Positions 28,224 to 38,211 are shown, counted from the stretch's first letter. The stretch: DNA of 64,000 bases from Streptomyces sp. AC550_RSS872 (GCF_019049285.1 NZ_JAGMUL010000024.1:1-64000), one strand, 5' to 3'. Program-made: numbers and translations. The notes: a model not told the origin generated them from the letters alone.

Positions 28224-29986
28224 AGGGGTGGCTCCAACCGCGCGATTCCGCGCAGCGCCTTCGGCGTGAACCTCGACATCAGATACGCCCCCCGCGCCTC
28301 CGGCGTGACCGGAACCACCGCCTCGTCACGCACCACCGCCCGCAGGATCGCGTCGGCCACCTTCTCCGGCGGATAGTTCCGCAACCCGTACAGCCGCGCG
28401 GACTTCTTCTGGCGCCGCTTCTCCTCTTCGGCGTCGACCCCGGCGAAGTGCGCGGTCGAGGTGATGTTGGTGTTGACGAGGCCCGGGCATATCGCGGTCA
28501 CGCCGATGCCCTGCCCCGCCAACTCCGCGCGCAGGCATTGGCTCAGCATCAGTACGGCTGCCTTGGAGGTGCTGTAGGCGGGCAGCGCCCTGGAGGGCTG
28601 ATACGCCGCCGCCGACGCGGTGTTGACGATGTGGCCGCCCTGTCCGCGCTCGGCCATCTGCTTGCCGAACAGCCGGCAGCCGTGGATGACACCCCACAGA
28701 TTGACGTCGAGGACCTTCTTCCAGTCCTCGGGGGTCGTGTCGAAGAAGGAGCCCGACAGACCGATCCCCGCGTTGTTCACCAGGACGTCCACCACGCCGT
28801 ACTCGGTCGCGACCTTCGTGGCGAGCTTCTCCATGGCCTGCTCGTCGGAGACGTCGACGGTCTCGGCCCAGGCCTCGGGTGCGCCGATCAGACGTGACAT
28901 CTCCGCGGTGCGGGTCGCGGCCTCGGCGTCCCGGTCGACGGCCACCACGCGCGCGCCGGCCTCGGCGAACGCGTACGCCGTCGCCCGTCCGATGCCACTG
29001 CCCGCGCCCGTGACCAGCACGAGCTGCCCGCCGAAACGGTCGGCGTACTTCCCGGTCGCCGTCACCCCGGGTCGGCCGCCCTCCACGGAGGTCACGAACT
29101 CCGTGATCCAGGCCGCCAGTCGGTCGGGACGGGAGCGCGGGATCCAGTGCTTCGCCGGCAGTGTGCGCCGGGTCAACTGGGGAACCCACAGCTCCAGTTC
29201 GTCGTAGAGCCGCTCCGAGAGGAAGGCGTCCCCCAGGGGCGTGATGAGCTGCACGGGCGCGTGGGCGTACGCGTCCGGGCGCGGGCGGCGCAGCCGAGCC
29301 CGTACGTTGTCCCGGTACAGCCAGGCCCCGTGCGCCGCGTCCGTCGGCAGGGACGAGGTCGGGTAGCCGCGGCCGGGGACCTTCTCCACGCGCTCCAGGA
29401 TGCGCGGCCAGGACTTGCCGAGGGGGCCGCGCCAGGCCAGCTCGGGCAGCACGGGGGTGTGCAGCAGATACACGTACCAGGACTTGGCGCCCTGCCCGAG
29501 GAGCTGGGCGACCCGGCGCGGGGTGGGGCGCTTGAGACGGTTGTTGATCCAGTGACCGAAGTGGTCCAGGGACGGCCCGGACATCGAGGTGAAGGACGCG
29601 ATCCGGCCCTCGGTGCGCTTGACCGTGGCGAACTCCCAAGCCTGCACCGAGCCCCAGTCGTGCCCCACCAGATGCACGGGCCGGTCCGGACTGACCGCCT
29701 CCGCGACGGCCAGGAAGTCGTCCGTCAGCTTCTCCAGCGTGAACCCGCCGCGCAGCGGCTTGGGCGCCGTCGACCGGCCATGGCCCCGGACGTCGTACAG
29801 CACGACATGGAAGCGGTCTGCCAGCCGCGGCGCGACCTCGGACCACACCTCCTTGCTGTCCGGATAGCCGTGCACCAGGATCACCGTCGGCTGCCCGGGA
29901 TCGCCCAGCTCGGCGACACACAGCTCGACCCCGCCGGTCCGCACCCGGCGCTCCCGAGCGCCGTCAAGAGTCGCCGGTACCGTCAC
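28220..29986 (-). CDS. EphD-like fusion: alpha/beta hydrolase plus SDR oxidoreductase
   Basis: 588-residue two-domain enzyme. Residues 20-300 are an epoxide-hydrolase-like alpha/beta hydrolase: LVHGYPDSK, nucleophile Asp110 in VGHDWGS, and a likely catalytic His280 in AKHW. Residues 318-588 are a short-chain dehydrogenase: TGAGSGIG at 326-333, NNAGIG, and YSTSKAAV with the Tyr-x3-Lys pair. This order matches mycobacterial EphD, connected there with lipid modification. The Streptomyces substrate is unknown. It overlaps both neighbours by four bases. Confidence 0.88.
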   Translation of the reverse strand: MTVPATLDGARERRVRTGGVELCVAELGDPGQPTVILVHGYPDSKEVWSEVAPRLADRFHVVLYDVRGHGRSTAPKPLRGGFTLEKLTDDFLAVAEAVSPDRPVHLVGHDWGSVQAWEFATVKRTEGRIASFTSMSGPSLDHFGHWINNRLKRPTPRRVAQLLGQGAKSWYVYLLHTPVLPELAWRGPLGKSWPRILERVEKVPGRGYPTSSLPTDAAHGAWLYRDNVRARLRRPRPDAYAHAPVQLITPLGDAFLSERLYDELELWVPQLTRRTLPAKHWIPRSRPDRLAAWITEFVTSVEGGRPGVTATGKYADRFGGQLVLVTGAGSGIGRATAYAFAEAGARVVAVDRDAEAATRTAEMSRLIGAPEAWAETVDVSDEQAMEKLATKVATEYGVVDVLVNNAGIGLSGSFFDTTPEDWKKVLDVNLWGVIHGCRLFGKQMAERGQGGHIVNTASAAAYQPSRALPAYSTSKAAVLMLSQCLRAELAGQGIGVTAICPGLVNTNITSTAHFAGVDAEEEKRRQKKSARLYGLRNYPPEKVADAILRAVVRDEAVVPVTPEARGAYLMSRFTPKALRGIARLEPPL

Positions 29987-30834
29987 TTCTCCTCCGCCCA
30001 GCGCCGCACATGCGGCAGGTCGTCGTCCAGCCAGAAGGCACTCTGCTCAGGATCCTTGGAGTCGGTGACGACCAGGATCTCCTCGAACTTCGCGCCCGTC
30101 CCCCGGAAGCCGAGGTGCGGTTCGACCGCCCACAGGCCCGGCCGCGGTGGGTGGTCGGAGAATCGGTACGGCGACCACAGCGGGGACCAGCCGTCGCGGT
30201 GGCCGTGCAGGGCGTCGCTCGCCAGGCCCTTCAGGGACTGGGCACCGAACCCGAATACATGCGGTGACCAGCGGCGTTGCTTGACGCGGTCGACCTTGTG
30301 GGCGATCACGCCGAAGGGGTAGGCGCGATGCCGGTTGGCATAGCCCTGGCGGACCATGAGCCGGTCGACGTCCTCGTAGATCTCCCGCAGCGGCCGCCGC
30401 TCGCGCACCTCGCGAAGGATCAGCTCCCGGTGTGCCTCCAGGTCGGACATCAGCTTGTCCTGCACGGGGTTGATGCCGAGCGAGCCGGAGTAGCCGATGT
30501 CGGCCGTGTAGCCGTCGTACACCGGGGCCATGTCCAGGATGAACGGCATCCCGGGCTCCAGCCGACGGTTGGTGGGAAAGAACTGCAACGGGATCCGGAA
30601 GTTCACGAACGCCGTGCGGTCCCCGAACCAGGCGAAGGGCAGATGGAACCAGTCGCGCACCCCGCGCTCACGCAGCCACGCCCGCTGCATCCGCGCCGCC
30701 TCGCGCTCGGTGATGCCCGGCTCCAGCCGCGCCGCGACGGCCTCCGCGCAAGCGTAGGCCAGCTGCTGGACCCGCCTGAACCCGCGCAATCGCGCGGAGT
30801 CCACGGAGAGTTCGCCTGTCACCGCCGTAGTCAT
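29983..30834 (-). CDS. M24-family metallopeptidase-like protein
   Basis: 283-residue pita-bread-fold protein of the creatinase/methionine-aminopeptidase family. The expected metal ligands appear conserved: two Asp in LDMAPVYDGYTADIG, His in VIAHKVDR, and Glu residues in AVEPHLGF and KFEEILVV. Activity is therefore plausible; the substrate is unknown. The ATG at 30834 is chosen; its stop overlaps the EphD-like start (ATGA), making it first in a three-gene operon. Confidence 0.82.
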   Translation of the reverse strand: MTTAVTGELSVDSARLRGFRRVQQLAYACAEAVAARLEPGITEREAARMQRAWLRERGVRDWFHLPFAWFGDRTAFVNFRIPLQFFPTNRRLEPGMPFILDMAPVYDGYTADIGYSGSLGINPVQDKLMSDLEAHRELILREVRERRPLREIYEDVDRLMVRQGYANRHRAYPFGVIAHKVDRVKQRRWSPHVFGFGAQSLKGLASDALHGHRDGWSPLWSPYRFSDHPPRPGLWAVEPHLGFRGTGAKFEEILVVTDSKDPEQSAFWLDDDLPHVRRWAEEK

Positions 30835-30847
30835 GCCACTGCCCACC

Positions 30848-30856
30848 TTGTCCACA
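30848..30856 (+). promoter_or_regulatory. DnaA box
   Basis: Perfect TTGTCCACA just upstream of the M24 gene start. Confidence 0.4.
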
Positions 30857-30880
30857 CTGACTGCGGTACGTGCCCGTAAC

Positions 30881-30909
30881 TTGACACTGGCGAATGTGAC
30901 AGTTGTTAG
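30881..30909 (+). promoter_or_regulatory. Possible promoter of the ABC operon
   Basis: TTGACA (30881-30886), 17-base spacer, TGTTAG. This would give a leader of about 190 bases before the first ABC gene. Confidence 0.35.
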
Positions 30910-31105
30910 AGGCTGCGTCAATAGGGCTGCCGAGGGCTGTGGAAAACTTCGCCGGCACCCCCGCCGAATCCCCGTCGATGTGGAAAACCAGGGACGCGCC
31001 GTTCGACCCGGGGGTGACCCCTAGGGCCCCGTAGTCCTGGAGTCTGACTCCAATACAGCTCTGCGGGGTGACGACCGGCGTGGTCCGCGTCACTACCTTC
31101 GAAGC

Positions 31106-32101
31106 GTGACTGTGATCGCGACCGAAAGCCTGAGCAAGCGGTTCCCGAGGGTGACCGCGCTTGACCGGCTCTCCGTGGACGTCGGGCCCGGTGTGACCGG
31201 ACTCGTCGGAGCCAATGGAGCCGGCAAGTCCACACTGATCAAGATCCTGCTGGGTCTGTCCCCCGCCACCGAGGGCCGAGCCGAAGTGCTCGGACTCGAT
31301 GTCGCGACCAAGGGCGCCGAGATCCGCGAGCGCGTCGGGTACATGCCGGAGCACGACTGTCTGCCGCCCGACGTCTCGGCCACCGAGTTCGTTGTGCACA
31401 TGGCACGCATGTCCGGCCTGCCGCCCGCCGCCGCGCGCGAGCGCACCGCGGACACGCTGCGCCACGTCGGTCTGTACGAGGAGCGCTACCGCCCCATCGG
31501 CGGTTACTCGACTGGCATGAAGCAGCGCGTGAAGCTGGCGCAGGCCCTGGTGCACGACCCGCAGCTGGTCTTCCTGGACGAGCCGACCAACGGCCTCGAC
31601 CCGGTCGGCCGCGACGAGATGCTCGGCCTGATCCGCCGCATCCACACCGACTTCGGCATCTCGGTCCTGGTCACCTCCCACCTGCTGGGAGAACTGGAGC
31701 GGACCTGCGACCACGTCGTCGTCGTCGACGGCGGCAAGCTCCTGCGCTCCAGCTCCACCACCGACTTCACCCAGACCACGACGACCCTCGCCATCGAGGT
31801 CACCGACAGCGACGACCACCCGGACGGCACCCGCGCGGTGCGCGACGCGCTCCACGCGCGCGGGGTGGACGTCCTCGACGGCAGCGGCGGCCTCCCCGGC
31901 GCCGGTCACATCCTGCTGCTCACCGCGCAGGGCGACGAGACGTACGACCTGGTGCGCGACGTCGTCGCCGACCTCGGGCTCGGCCTGGTCCGCATGGAAC
32001 AGCGCCGGCACCACATCTCGGAGGTCTTCACCGACAGCGAGCAGGGCAGCGAGCAGAGCACCGAAGCACAGCGGAAGGAGGCGGTCGGCCATGGCAGTTG
32101 A
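31106..32101 (+). CDS. ABC transporter ATP-binding protein
   Basis: 331-residue cytoplasmic ATPase of the drug/ABC-2 export type. Walker A GANGAGKST (about 36-44), signature YSTGMKQRVKLAQAL and Walker B VFLDEPTNGLDPVGRDEM are intact; a C-terminal regulatory region follows. First of four genes encoding two ATPases and two permeases in one operon. The GTG start has only a weak ribosome binding site. Cargo is unknown. Confidence 0.92.
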   Translation: MTVIATESLSKRFPRVTALDRLSVDVGPGVTGLVGANGAGKSTLIKILLGLSPATEGRAEVLGLDVATKGAEIRERVGYMPEHDCLPPDVSATEFVVHMARMSGLPPAAARERTADTLRHVGLYEERYRPIGGYSTGMKQRVKLAQALVHDPQLVFLDEPTNGLDPVGRDEMLGLIRRIHTDFGISVLVTSHLLGELERTCDHVVVVDGGKLLRSSSTTDFTQTTTTLAIEVTDSDDHPDGTRAVRDALHARGVDVLDGSGGLPGAGHILLLTAQGDETYDLVRDVVADLGLGLVRMEQRRHHISEVFTDSEQGSEQSTEAQRKEAVGHGS

Positions 32102-32999
32102 GCACCCCGTAGCCGCACAGCCGGGTGACCAGACCCGCATCCACAACATCGGCTACCGCACCTACGACGGCCCCCGCCTCGGCCGCTCCTACGCCACCCG
32201 GTCCCTCTACTCGCAGTCCCTGCGCGGCGCCTACGGCCTCGGCCGCTCGGTGAAGTCCAAGGTGCTGCCGATGCTGCTGTTCGTGGTGATGTGCGTCCCC
32301 GCGGCCATCATGGTCGCCGTCGCGGTCGCCACGAAGGCCAACGACCTGCCCCTCGACTACACGCGCTACGCGATCGTCATGCAGGCCGTGATCAGCCTGT
32401 ACATCGCTTCGCAGGCACCCCAGTCCGTCTCCCGCGACCTGCGCTTCAAGACCGTACCGCTGTACTTCTCGCGGCCCATCGAAACCGCCGACTACGTCCG
32501 CGCGAAGTACGCGGCGCTCGCCTCGGCACTGTTCATCCTCACCGCGGCACCACTGATCGTGCTCTATGTGGGCGCGCTGCTGGCCAAGCTCGACTTCGCC
32601 GACCAGACCAAGGGATTCGCGCAGGGACTCGTCTCCGTGGCACTGCTCTCACTGCTGTTCGCCGGCATCGGCCTGGTCATCGCGTCGGTCACCCCGCGCC
32701 GCGGCTTCGGCATCGCGGCCGTGATCGCCGTACTGACCATCTCCTACGGCGCCGTCTCCACCCTCCAGGCCATCGCCGAGGTACAGGACAGCTCGGGCGC
32801 CATCGCCTGGATCGGCCTCTTCTCGCCGGTCACGCTGATCGACGGCGTGCAGACCGCCTTCCTGGGAGCCACGTCGGCGTTTCCCGGTGGAGTCGGCCCG
32901 ACCAACGGGGAGGGAGCGGTCTATGTCCTCGTCACCCTCGGCCTGATCGCCGCCAGCTACGGCCTCCTGATGCGCCGCTACAAGAAGGTGGGACTGTGA
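32091..32999 (+). CDS. ABC transporter permease
   Basis: 302-residue membrane protein with about six hydrophobic segments; cytoplasmic N-terminus of about 60 residues. ABC-2-type permease pairing with the ATPase just upstream, which it overlaps by 11 bases; AAGGAGG precedes the ATG. Confidence 0.88.
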   Translation: MAVEHPVAAQPGDQTRIHNIGYRTYDGPRLGRSYATRSLYSQSLRGAYGLGRSVKSKVLPMLLFVVMCVPAAIMVAVAVATKANDLPLDYTRYAIVMQAVISLYIASQAPQSVSRDLRFKTVPLYFSRPIETADYVRAKYAALASALFILTAAPLIVLYVGALLAKLDFADQTKGFAQGLVSVALLSLLFAGIGLVIASVTPRRGFGIAAVIAVLTISYGAVSTLQAIAEVQDSSGAIAWIGLFSPVTLIDGVQTAFLGATSAFPGGVGPTNGEGAVYVLVTLGLIAASYGLLMRRYKKVGL

Positions 33000-33907
33000 C
33001 CACGCTCCAGATCGACCACGTCTCCCGCTGGTTCGGCAACGTGGTCGCCGTCAACGACATCACCATGACGATCGGCCCCGGTGTCACCGGCCTCCTCGGC
33101 CCCAACGGCGCCGGGAAGTCCACCCTCATCAACATGATGGGCGGCTTCCTGGCCCCCTCCACGGGAACGGTCACCCTCGACGGCCAGCAGGTGTGGCGCA
33201 ACGAGTCGATCTACCAGCACATCGGCATCGTCCCCGAGCGCGAGGCGATGTACGACTTCCTCACCGGCCGCGAATTCGTCGTCGCCAACGCCGAGTTGCA
33301 CGGCCTGGGCGCCAAGGCGGCCCAAAAGGCCTTGGCCACGGTCGAGATGGAGTACGCGCAGGACCGCAAGATCCAGACGTACTCCAAGGGCATGCGCCAG
33401 CGCGTGAAGATGGCGAGCGCCCTCGTGCACAACCCCTCGCTGCTCCTGCTCGACGAGCCCTTCAACGGCATGGACCCGCGCCAGCGCATGCAGCTCATGG
33501 ACCTGCTGCGACGGATGGGCGACGAGGGCCGCACGGTGCTGTTCTCCTCCCACATCCTCGAAGAGGTCGAGCAACTCGCCTGGCACATCGAGGTCGTGGT
33601 CGCCGGACGGCACGCGGCCAGCGGCGACTTCCGCAAGATCCGGCGCCTGATGACCGACCGCCCGCACCGCTACCTGGTGCGCTCCAGCGACGACCGCACC
33701 CTCGCGGCCGCGCTGATCGCCGACCCGTCGACATCCGGCATCGAGGTCGACCTCGCCGAGGGCGCGTTGCACATCCAGGCGGTCGACTTCGGCCGCTTCA
33801 CCACCCTGCTGCCCAGGGTGGCGCGCGACCACGGCATCCGCCTGCTCACGGTCTCGCCGTCGGACGAGTCCCTCGAGTCCGTCTTCTCTTATCTGGTCGC
33901 GGCGTAG
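32996..33907 (+). CDS. ABC transporter ATP-binding protein
   Basis: 303-residue ATPase, second in the operon. Walker A GPNGAGKST, signature YSKGMRQRVKMASALVH and Walker B LLLDEPFNGMDPRQRMQ. The GTG start overlaps the permease stop (GTGA). Homologous to the first ATPase, suggesting duplication of an ATPase-permease pair. Confidence 0.92.
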   Translation: MTTLQIDHVSRWFGNVVAVNDITMTIGPGVTGLLGPNGAGKSTLINMMGGFLAPSTGTVTLDGQQVWRNESIYQHIGIVPEREAMYDFLTGREFVVANAELHGLGAKAAQKALATVEMEYAQDRKIQTYSKGMRQRVKMASALVHNPSLLLLDEPFNGMDPRQRMQLMDLLRRMGDEGRTVLFSSHILEEVEQLAWHIEVVVAGRHAASGDFRKIRRLMTDRPHRYLVRSSDDRTLAAALIADPSTSGIEVDLAEGALHIQAVDFGRFTTLLPRVARDHGIRLLTVSPSDESLESVFSYLVAA

Positions 33908-33917
33908 GAGGCCGAAG

Positions 33918-34637
33918 ATGTACGACCCCACAGTCGCCCGGCTCACTTATCGAGCCCTGCTCGGCCGCCGCCGGGCCCTCATCCTCGGCGCGTTGCCGCT
34001 GCTGCTCATCGGAATCTCGGTCGTGGTGCGCGGCCTCGCCGGAGCCGACGACCAGACCGCGTCGGACCTGCTCGGCGGGCTGGCGCTGGCCACCATGGTG
34101 CCGATCATCGGCGTCATCGCCGGCACCGGCGCGATCGGGCCGGAGATCGACGACGGCTCGGTGGTCTATCTGCTGTCCAAGCCGGTGAAGCGGCCGACGA
34201 TCATCTTCACCAAGTTGATCGTCGCGATCGCCGTGACGATGGTGTTCTCGGCACTGCCCACCTTCATCGCGGGCCTCATCCTCAACGGCAACGGCCAGCA
34301 GATCGCCGTCGCCTACACGGTCGCCGCGCTCGTCGCCTCCATCGCCTACGCCGCGATCTTCCTGCTGCTCGGCACGGTGTCCCGACACGCGGTGGTCTTC
34401 GGCCTCGTCTACGCGCTGGTCTGGGAGGCCCTGTTCGGCTCCCTGGTGTCCGGTGCGCGCACGTTGAGCGTCCAGCAGTGGGCGCTGGCGGTGGCGCAGA
34501 AGGTCGCCGGCGGGGACCTGGTGACGTCGGACGTCACGCTGCCCACGGCGACGGTCCTGCTGGCCGTGGTCACCGTCCTCGCGACCTGGTACGCGGGACA
34601 GAAGCTGCGGTCGCTGACGCTGGCCGGTGAGGAGTGA
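33918..34637 (+). CDS. ABC transporter permease
   Basis: 239-residue membrane protein with about six hydrophobic segments and the ABC-2-type stretch IDDGSVVYLLSKPVKRPTII. Last gene of the four-gene export operon; AGGAGG lies nine bases upstream. Confidence 0.88.
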   Translation: MYDPTVARLTYRALLGRRRALILGALPLLLIGISVVVRGLAGADDQTASDLLGGLALATMVPIIGVIAGTGAIGPEIDDGSVVYLLSKPVKRPTIIFTKLIVAIAVTMVFSALPTFIAGLILNGNGQQIAVAYTVAALVASIAYAAIFLLLGTVSRHAVVFGLVYALVWEALFGSLVSGARTLSVQQWALAVAQKVAGGDLVTSDVTLPTATVLLAVVTVLATWYAGQKLRSLTLAGEE

Positions 34638-34667
34638 GCGGCGGGAGCAACAGAGCGAGGAGTTAAG

Positions 34668-34694
34668 GAGCCGGGCCCCTGACCGGGCCCGCTC
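34668..34694 (+). terminator. Possible terminator of the ABC operon
   Basis: GC-rich hairpin with CGGGCCC and GGGCCCG as core arms, flanked by GAG/CTC, shortly after the last permease stop. No T-run. Confidence 0.5.
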
Positions 34695-34765
34695 TTGACG
34701 GGGGCTTCACCTCTGCCCGGGCACACTGGGCAAAAGGGATGCGCTGTACGAACTGGAGGACGGCG

Positions 34766-35008
34766 ATGGCAGGCGGCATGGCGCAGCACGAGGATCGCGA
34801 ACACTCCGGGGACGACACCTGGAACAACCTGGTCCTGGACGACGACTTCATACGCGCGGCCGAGACCGCCGAGCCGTCCGCCCGCGCCCGCATGCTGGCC
34901 GAGCGCTGGCGCCGTGAGGACCCCGAGCCGCAGCCGTGGCGCTCCGACGAACCGCCTGCCGGATGGTTCTTCAGCAAGGCGCGTCGACGCAAGTGGCGCC
35001 GCCGGTAA
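34766..35008 (+). CDS. Small hypothetical protein
   Basis: 80-residue hydrophilic protein, acidic first half (EDREHSGDDTWNNLVLDDDF) and strongly basic end (KARRRKWRRR). GGAGGA lies five bases before the ATG. Codon use looks coding. No function recognised; it may be a small regulator or nucleic-acid-associated protein. Confidence 0.65.
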   Translation: MAGGMAQHEDREHSGDDTWNNLVLDDDFIRAAETAEPSARARMLAERWRREDPEPQPWRSDEPPAGWFFSKARRRKWRRR

Positions 35009-35098
35009 GGGGCGTTGGGAGAGGCGTACTGAGCGGCGGCGTACGGCGCCTCCCCTCGGCCCGTTAATCAGTGGCACCCAACTCGGCGCACAGGCACA

Positions 35099-35224
35099 GT
35101 GGTTGTGTCCACACCGCCGGACGACGAGTTCGGCGCCACGTTCTGGGAGAGGAGTTCGACGATGTCCATGCACGGCAGTACGTCGAGCTCCCGACAGGGC
35201 AGCCGGCGGCGGCCTCCGGAGTAA
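35099..35224 (+). CDS. Possible 41-residue small protein
   Basis: Short frame from GTG to TAA encoding a polar peptide that contains STPPDDEFGATFWERSS and ends GSRRRPPE. Third positions are mostly G/C, as in neighbouring genes. An internal ATG at 35162 has a good GAGAGGAG site, and 35105 is another start. It is too short to be certain. Confidence 0.35.
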   Translation: MVVSTPPDDEFGATFWERSSTMSMHGSTSSSRQGSRRRPPE

Positions 35225-35318
35225 TCGCTACCCCTCCGTAGAGTCCGTACCGCACGGGGAGCTGCCCGGGGCGGCCGCTTCGAGCACGCGATGTCGCTCT
35301 CGCGTGGGTCGCCCACCC

Positions 35319-35423
<105 letters not shown>

Positions 35424-35520
35424 CGCGACGTTGCTACTGGGGCTGGCTGGCTGGCTGGGCTGGGCTGGGCCGTGGTGCAGGGCTTGGGGCGCGTCGAGAA
35501 GGCGCTGGCCCCGCAGGCCG

Positions 35521-36339
35521 CTAGCCGAGCAACCGCTCCAGCACCACCGCGATCCCGTCCTCCTCATTGGAGGCCGTCACCTCGTCCGACACCGCCTTCA
35601 GCTCCTCGTGGGCGTTGGCCATCGCCACGCCGTGGGCCGACCACGCGAACATCGGGATGTCGTTCGGCATGTCACCGAAGGCGATCGTGTCCGCGGCCCT
35701 GAGGCCCAGACGGCGGGCCGCCAGCGACAGGCCCGTCGCCTTGGACAGGCCCAGCGGCAGCAGTTCCACTATTCCCTCGCCGGCCATCGCCACCGTGACG
35801 AAGCCGCCCGCGGCCTGGCGGGCGGCCTCGGCCAGTTCGTCGTCCGAGAGCTCCGGATGCTGTATGTAGATCTTGTTCAGCGGGGCGCTCCACAGATCCG
35901 ACGCGTCCGTGAACGGGATCGACGGGAGATGGCCCGTCACCGCGTAGCCGGGGCCGACCAGGACGTCGCCGTCCAGGCCGTCGCGGCTCGCCGCCAGGAA
36001 CAGCGGCCCGACCTCCGCCTCGATCTTGGCCAGGGCCACGCCCGCCAGCTGCCGGTCCAGCGTCACCGACGTGAGCAGGCGCTGCTCCCCGGCGTGGTAC
36101 ACCTGGGCGCCCTGACCGCACACAGCGAGGCCCTCGTAGCCGAGGTCGTCGAGGATGGGGCGGGTCCAGGGAACCGCCCGGCCCGTGACGACGATGTGCG
36201 CCGCGCCCGCCGCGGTGGCCGCGGCGAGGGCGTCCCGGGTGCGCCGGGAGACCGACTCGTCGGAGCGCAGGAGCGTTCCGTCGAGGTCGGTCGCGATCAG
36301 CTTGTACGGGAACCCGGCGGCGGGCGAGGCGATGCTCAC
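35521..36339 (-). CDS. Cof-type HAD-family phosphatase
   Basis: 272-residue HAD IIB hydrolase, paralogue of the enzyme at 24.5 kb. Motifs: [22 protein letters not shown], and [13 protein letters not shown]. The GTG start at 36339 overlaps the serS stop (GTGA), so translation is coupled to serS. The substrate is unknown; coupling to serS may simply be operonic. Confidence 0.9.
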   Translation of the reverse strand: MSIASPAAGFPYKLIATDLDGTLLRSDESVSRRTRDALAAATAAGAAHIVVTGRAVPWTRPILDDLGYEGLAVCGQGAQVYHAGEQRLLTSVTLDRQLAGVALAKIEAEVGPLFLAASRDGLDGDVLVGPGYAVTGHLPSIPFTDASDLWSAPLNKIYIQHPELSDDELAEAARQAAGGFVTVAMAGEGIVELLPLGLSKATGLSLAARRLGLRAADTIAFGDMPNDIPMFAWSAHGVAMANAHEELKAVSDEVTASNEEDGIAVVLERLLG

Positions 36340-37613
36340 TTGGCGACCGGCTCCAGGACCTCTCGGCCGCCCAGGTACGGGCGCAGCACCTCGGGCACCC
36401 GGACGGAGCCGTCGGCCTGCTGGTGGTTCTCCAGGATCGCCACGATCGTGCGCGGTACGGCGCACAGGGTGCCGTTGAGGGTTGCGAGCGGCTGCACCTT
36501 CTTGCCGTCGCGCATGCGGACGGACAGCCGGCGCGCCTGGAAGCCGTCGCAGTTGGAGGCCGAGGTCAGCTCGCGGTACTTGCCCTGGGTCGGGATCCAC
36601 GCCTCGCAGTCGTACTTGCGGGAGGCCGACGCGCCCAGGTCGCCCGAGGCCACATCGATGACCTGGAAGGGCAGCTCCAGGCCGGTGAGCCACTGCTTCT
36701 CCCACTCCAGGAGCCGCTTGTGCTCGTTCTCCGCGTCCTCGGGGGCGACGTAGGAGAACATCTCGACCTTGTCGAACTGGTGCACGCGGAAGATGCCGCG
36801 GGTGTCCTTGCCGTAGGTGCCGGCCTCGCGGCGGAAGCACGGGGAGAAGCCTGCGTAGCGCAGCGGCAGCTTGTCGGCGTCGAGGATCTCGTCCATGTGG
36901 TACGCGGCGAGCGGGACCTCGGAGGTGCCGACCAGGTAGTAGTCGTCCTTCTCCAGGTGGTACACGTTCTCCGCGGCCTGGCCGAGGAAGCCGGTGCCCT
37001 CCATGGCGCGCGGGCGGACCAGCGCCGGAGTCAGCATCGGGGTGAACCCGGCCTCGGTGGCCTGGGCGATGGCGGCATTGACCAGCGCCAGTTCCAGCAG
37101 GGCCCCGACGCCGGTGAGGTAGTAGAAGCGGGAGCCGGACACCTTGGCGCCGCGTTCGACGTCGATCGCGCCCAGCGCTTCGCCGAGCTCCAGGTGGTCC
37201 TTGGGCTCGAAGCCCTCGGCACCAAAGTCGCGGATGGTGCCGTGCGTCTCCAGGACGACGAAGTCCTCCTCGCCGCCGACCGGGACGTCGGGGTGGACGA
37301 GGTTGCCGAGCTGTAGCGCGAGGCGCTTGGTCTCCTCGTCGGCCTCGTTCTGCGCGGCCTCGGCCGCCTTGACGTCGGCCTTGAGCTGCTCCGCCTTTTG
37401 CAGGAGCTCCGCGCGCTCCTCGGGGGAGGCCTTGGGGATGAGCTTGCCGAGCGACTTCTGCTCGGAGCGCAGCTCGTCGAAGCGGACGCCGGACGACCTG
37501 CGCCGCTCGTCGGCAGACAGGAGGGAGTCGACGAGCGCGACGTCCTCTCCACGGGCGCGCTGCGAGGCGCGCACTCGGTCGGGGTCCTCACGAAGCAGGC
37601 GAAGGTCAATCAC
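36336..37613 (-). CDS. serS: Seryl-tRNA synthetase
   Basis: Class II synthetase charging tRNA-Ser; 425 residues. The N-terminal long coiled-coil arm (about 25-105), which grips the tRNA variable arm, is evident. Catalytic motifs include [21 protein letters not shown] (motif 2 region) and the C-terminal [21 protein letters not shown] (motif 3). The GTG start at 37613 gives [15 protein letters not shown], the standard N-terminus. An abnormal tRNA-Ser-like gene lies downstream of the HAD partner. Confidence 0.96.
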   Translation of the reverse strand: MIDLRLLREDPDRVRASQRARGEDVALVDSLLSADERRRSSGVRFDELRSEQKSLGKLIPKASPEERAELLQKAEQLKADVKAAEAAQNEADEETKRLALQLGNLVHPDVPVGGEEDFVVLETHGTIRDFGAEGFEPKDHLELGEALGAIDVERGAKVSGSRFYYLTGVGALLELALVNAAIAQATEAGFTPMLTPALVRPRAMEGTGFLGQAAENVYHLEKDDYYLVGTSEVPLAAYHMDEILDADKLPLRYAGFSPCFRREAGTYGKDTRGIFRVHQFDKVEMFSYVAPEDAENEHKRLLEWEKQWLTGLELPFQVIDVASGDLGASASRKYDCEAWIPTQGKYRELTSASNCDGFQARRLSVRMRDGKKVQPLATLNGTLCAVPRTIVAILENHQQADGSVRVPEVLRPYLGGREVLEPVAK

Positions 37614-38211
37614 GCGCTCAAGGCTACCGGGGCAGGGTGACAGCCAACGACTCACTATTCCGAGCTGCGGCTTACATGGCTTACGTTCCGTCGTGGGGGA
37701 ATTGCTTGTCGTGTCAATAAAAGGCGTCTCACTCCCTGGAACGGGGCAGGCGCGAGGCAGCGGGTTGACTCGATTCCCTTGCGGGGAACGGGACTTGGGT
37801 CTCGGTTGTCCACAGGGATCCCCAGCCTCAGAAGAGTTATCCACAGGGTGTGTGGATGGACTGTGGACGTCGGAATTGATCACTCCGTAACGTGCCGAGC
37901 AAGTCGAGGATTCCCAGGACAAACCCTCCTCATCCCCACGTTCGAGTGGAAAGCGGTCGCCTCAAAGGATTGCTCAAAGGAAAAGAGTGGACGAAGGGTG
38001 ACTTGCATCGCGGTGGATGCGGAGGAGGTCCAGGGACCTATTTGTCGACAGACTCACCCTTGCTTGTCGACTTGTCCCCAGGTCGAGATGAGTACCTGTG
38101 GATAACTTCTGTGGATAACGACAATCAGCTGGTAGTACCGGCCGCAACGACGTGCCGAACCCGGTCCCAGGCGCTCCTCAGAGCCGCCTGGAACCGCCTT
38201 TCACGGCCTGC
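37614..38211. promoter_or_regulatory. Gene-free region with a DnaA-box cluster
   Basis: About 600 bases between serS and pheA, less GC-rich than usual. Four exact TTRTCCACA boxes: 37806-37814 and 37837-37845 on plus; 38097-38105 and 38110-38118 on minus. One-mismatch forms are TTGTCGACA at 38042-38050 and TTGTCCCCA at 38072-38080. The arrangement is two boxes facing two boxes. No open frame here looks coding. It must also hold the serS promoter. Confidence 0.7.

Noticed and set aside
35435..35471. Tandem GGCT/GGGCT units as a functional repeat
   Set aside because: Short simple-sequence run with no structure or gene link; likely slippage.
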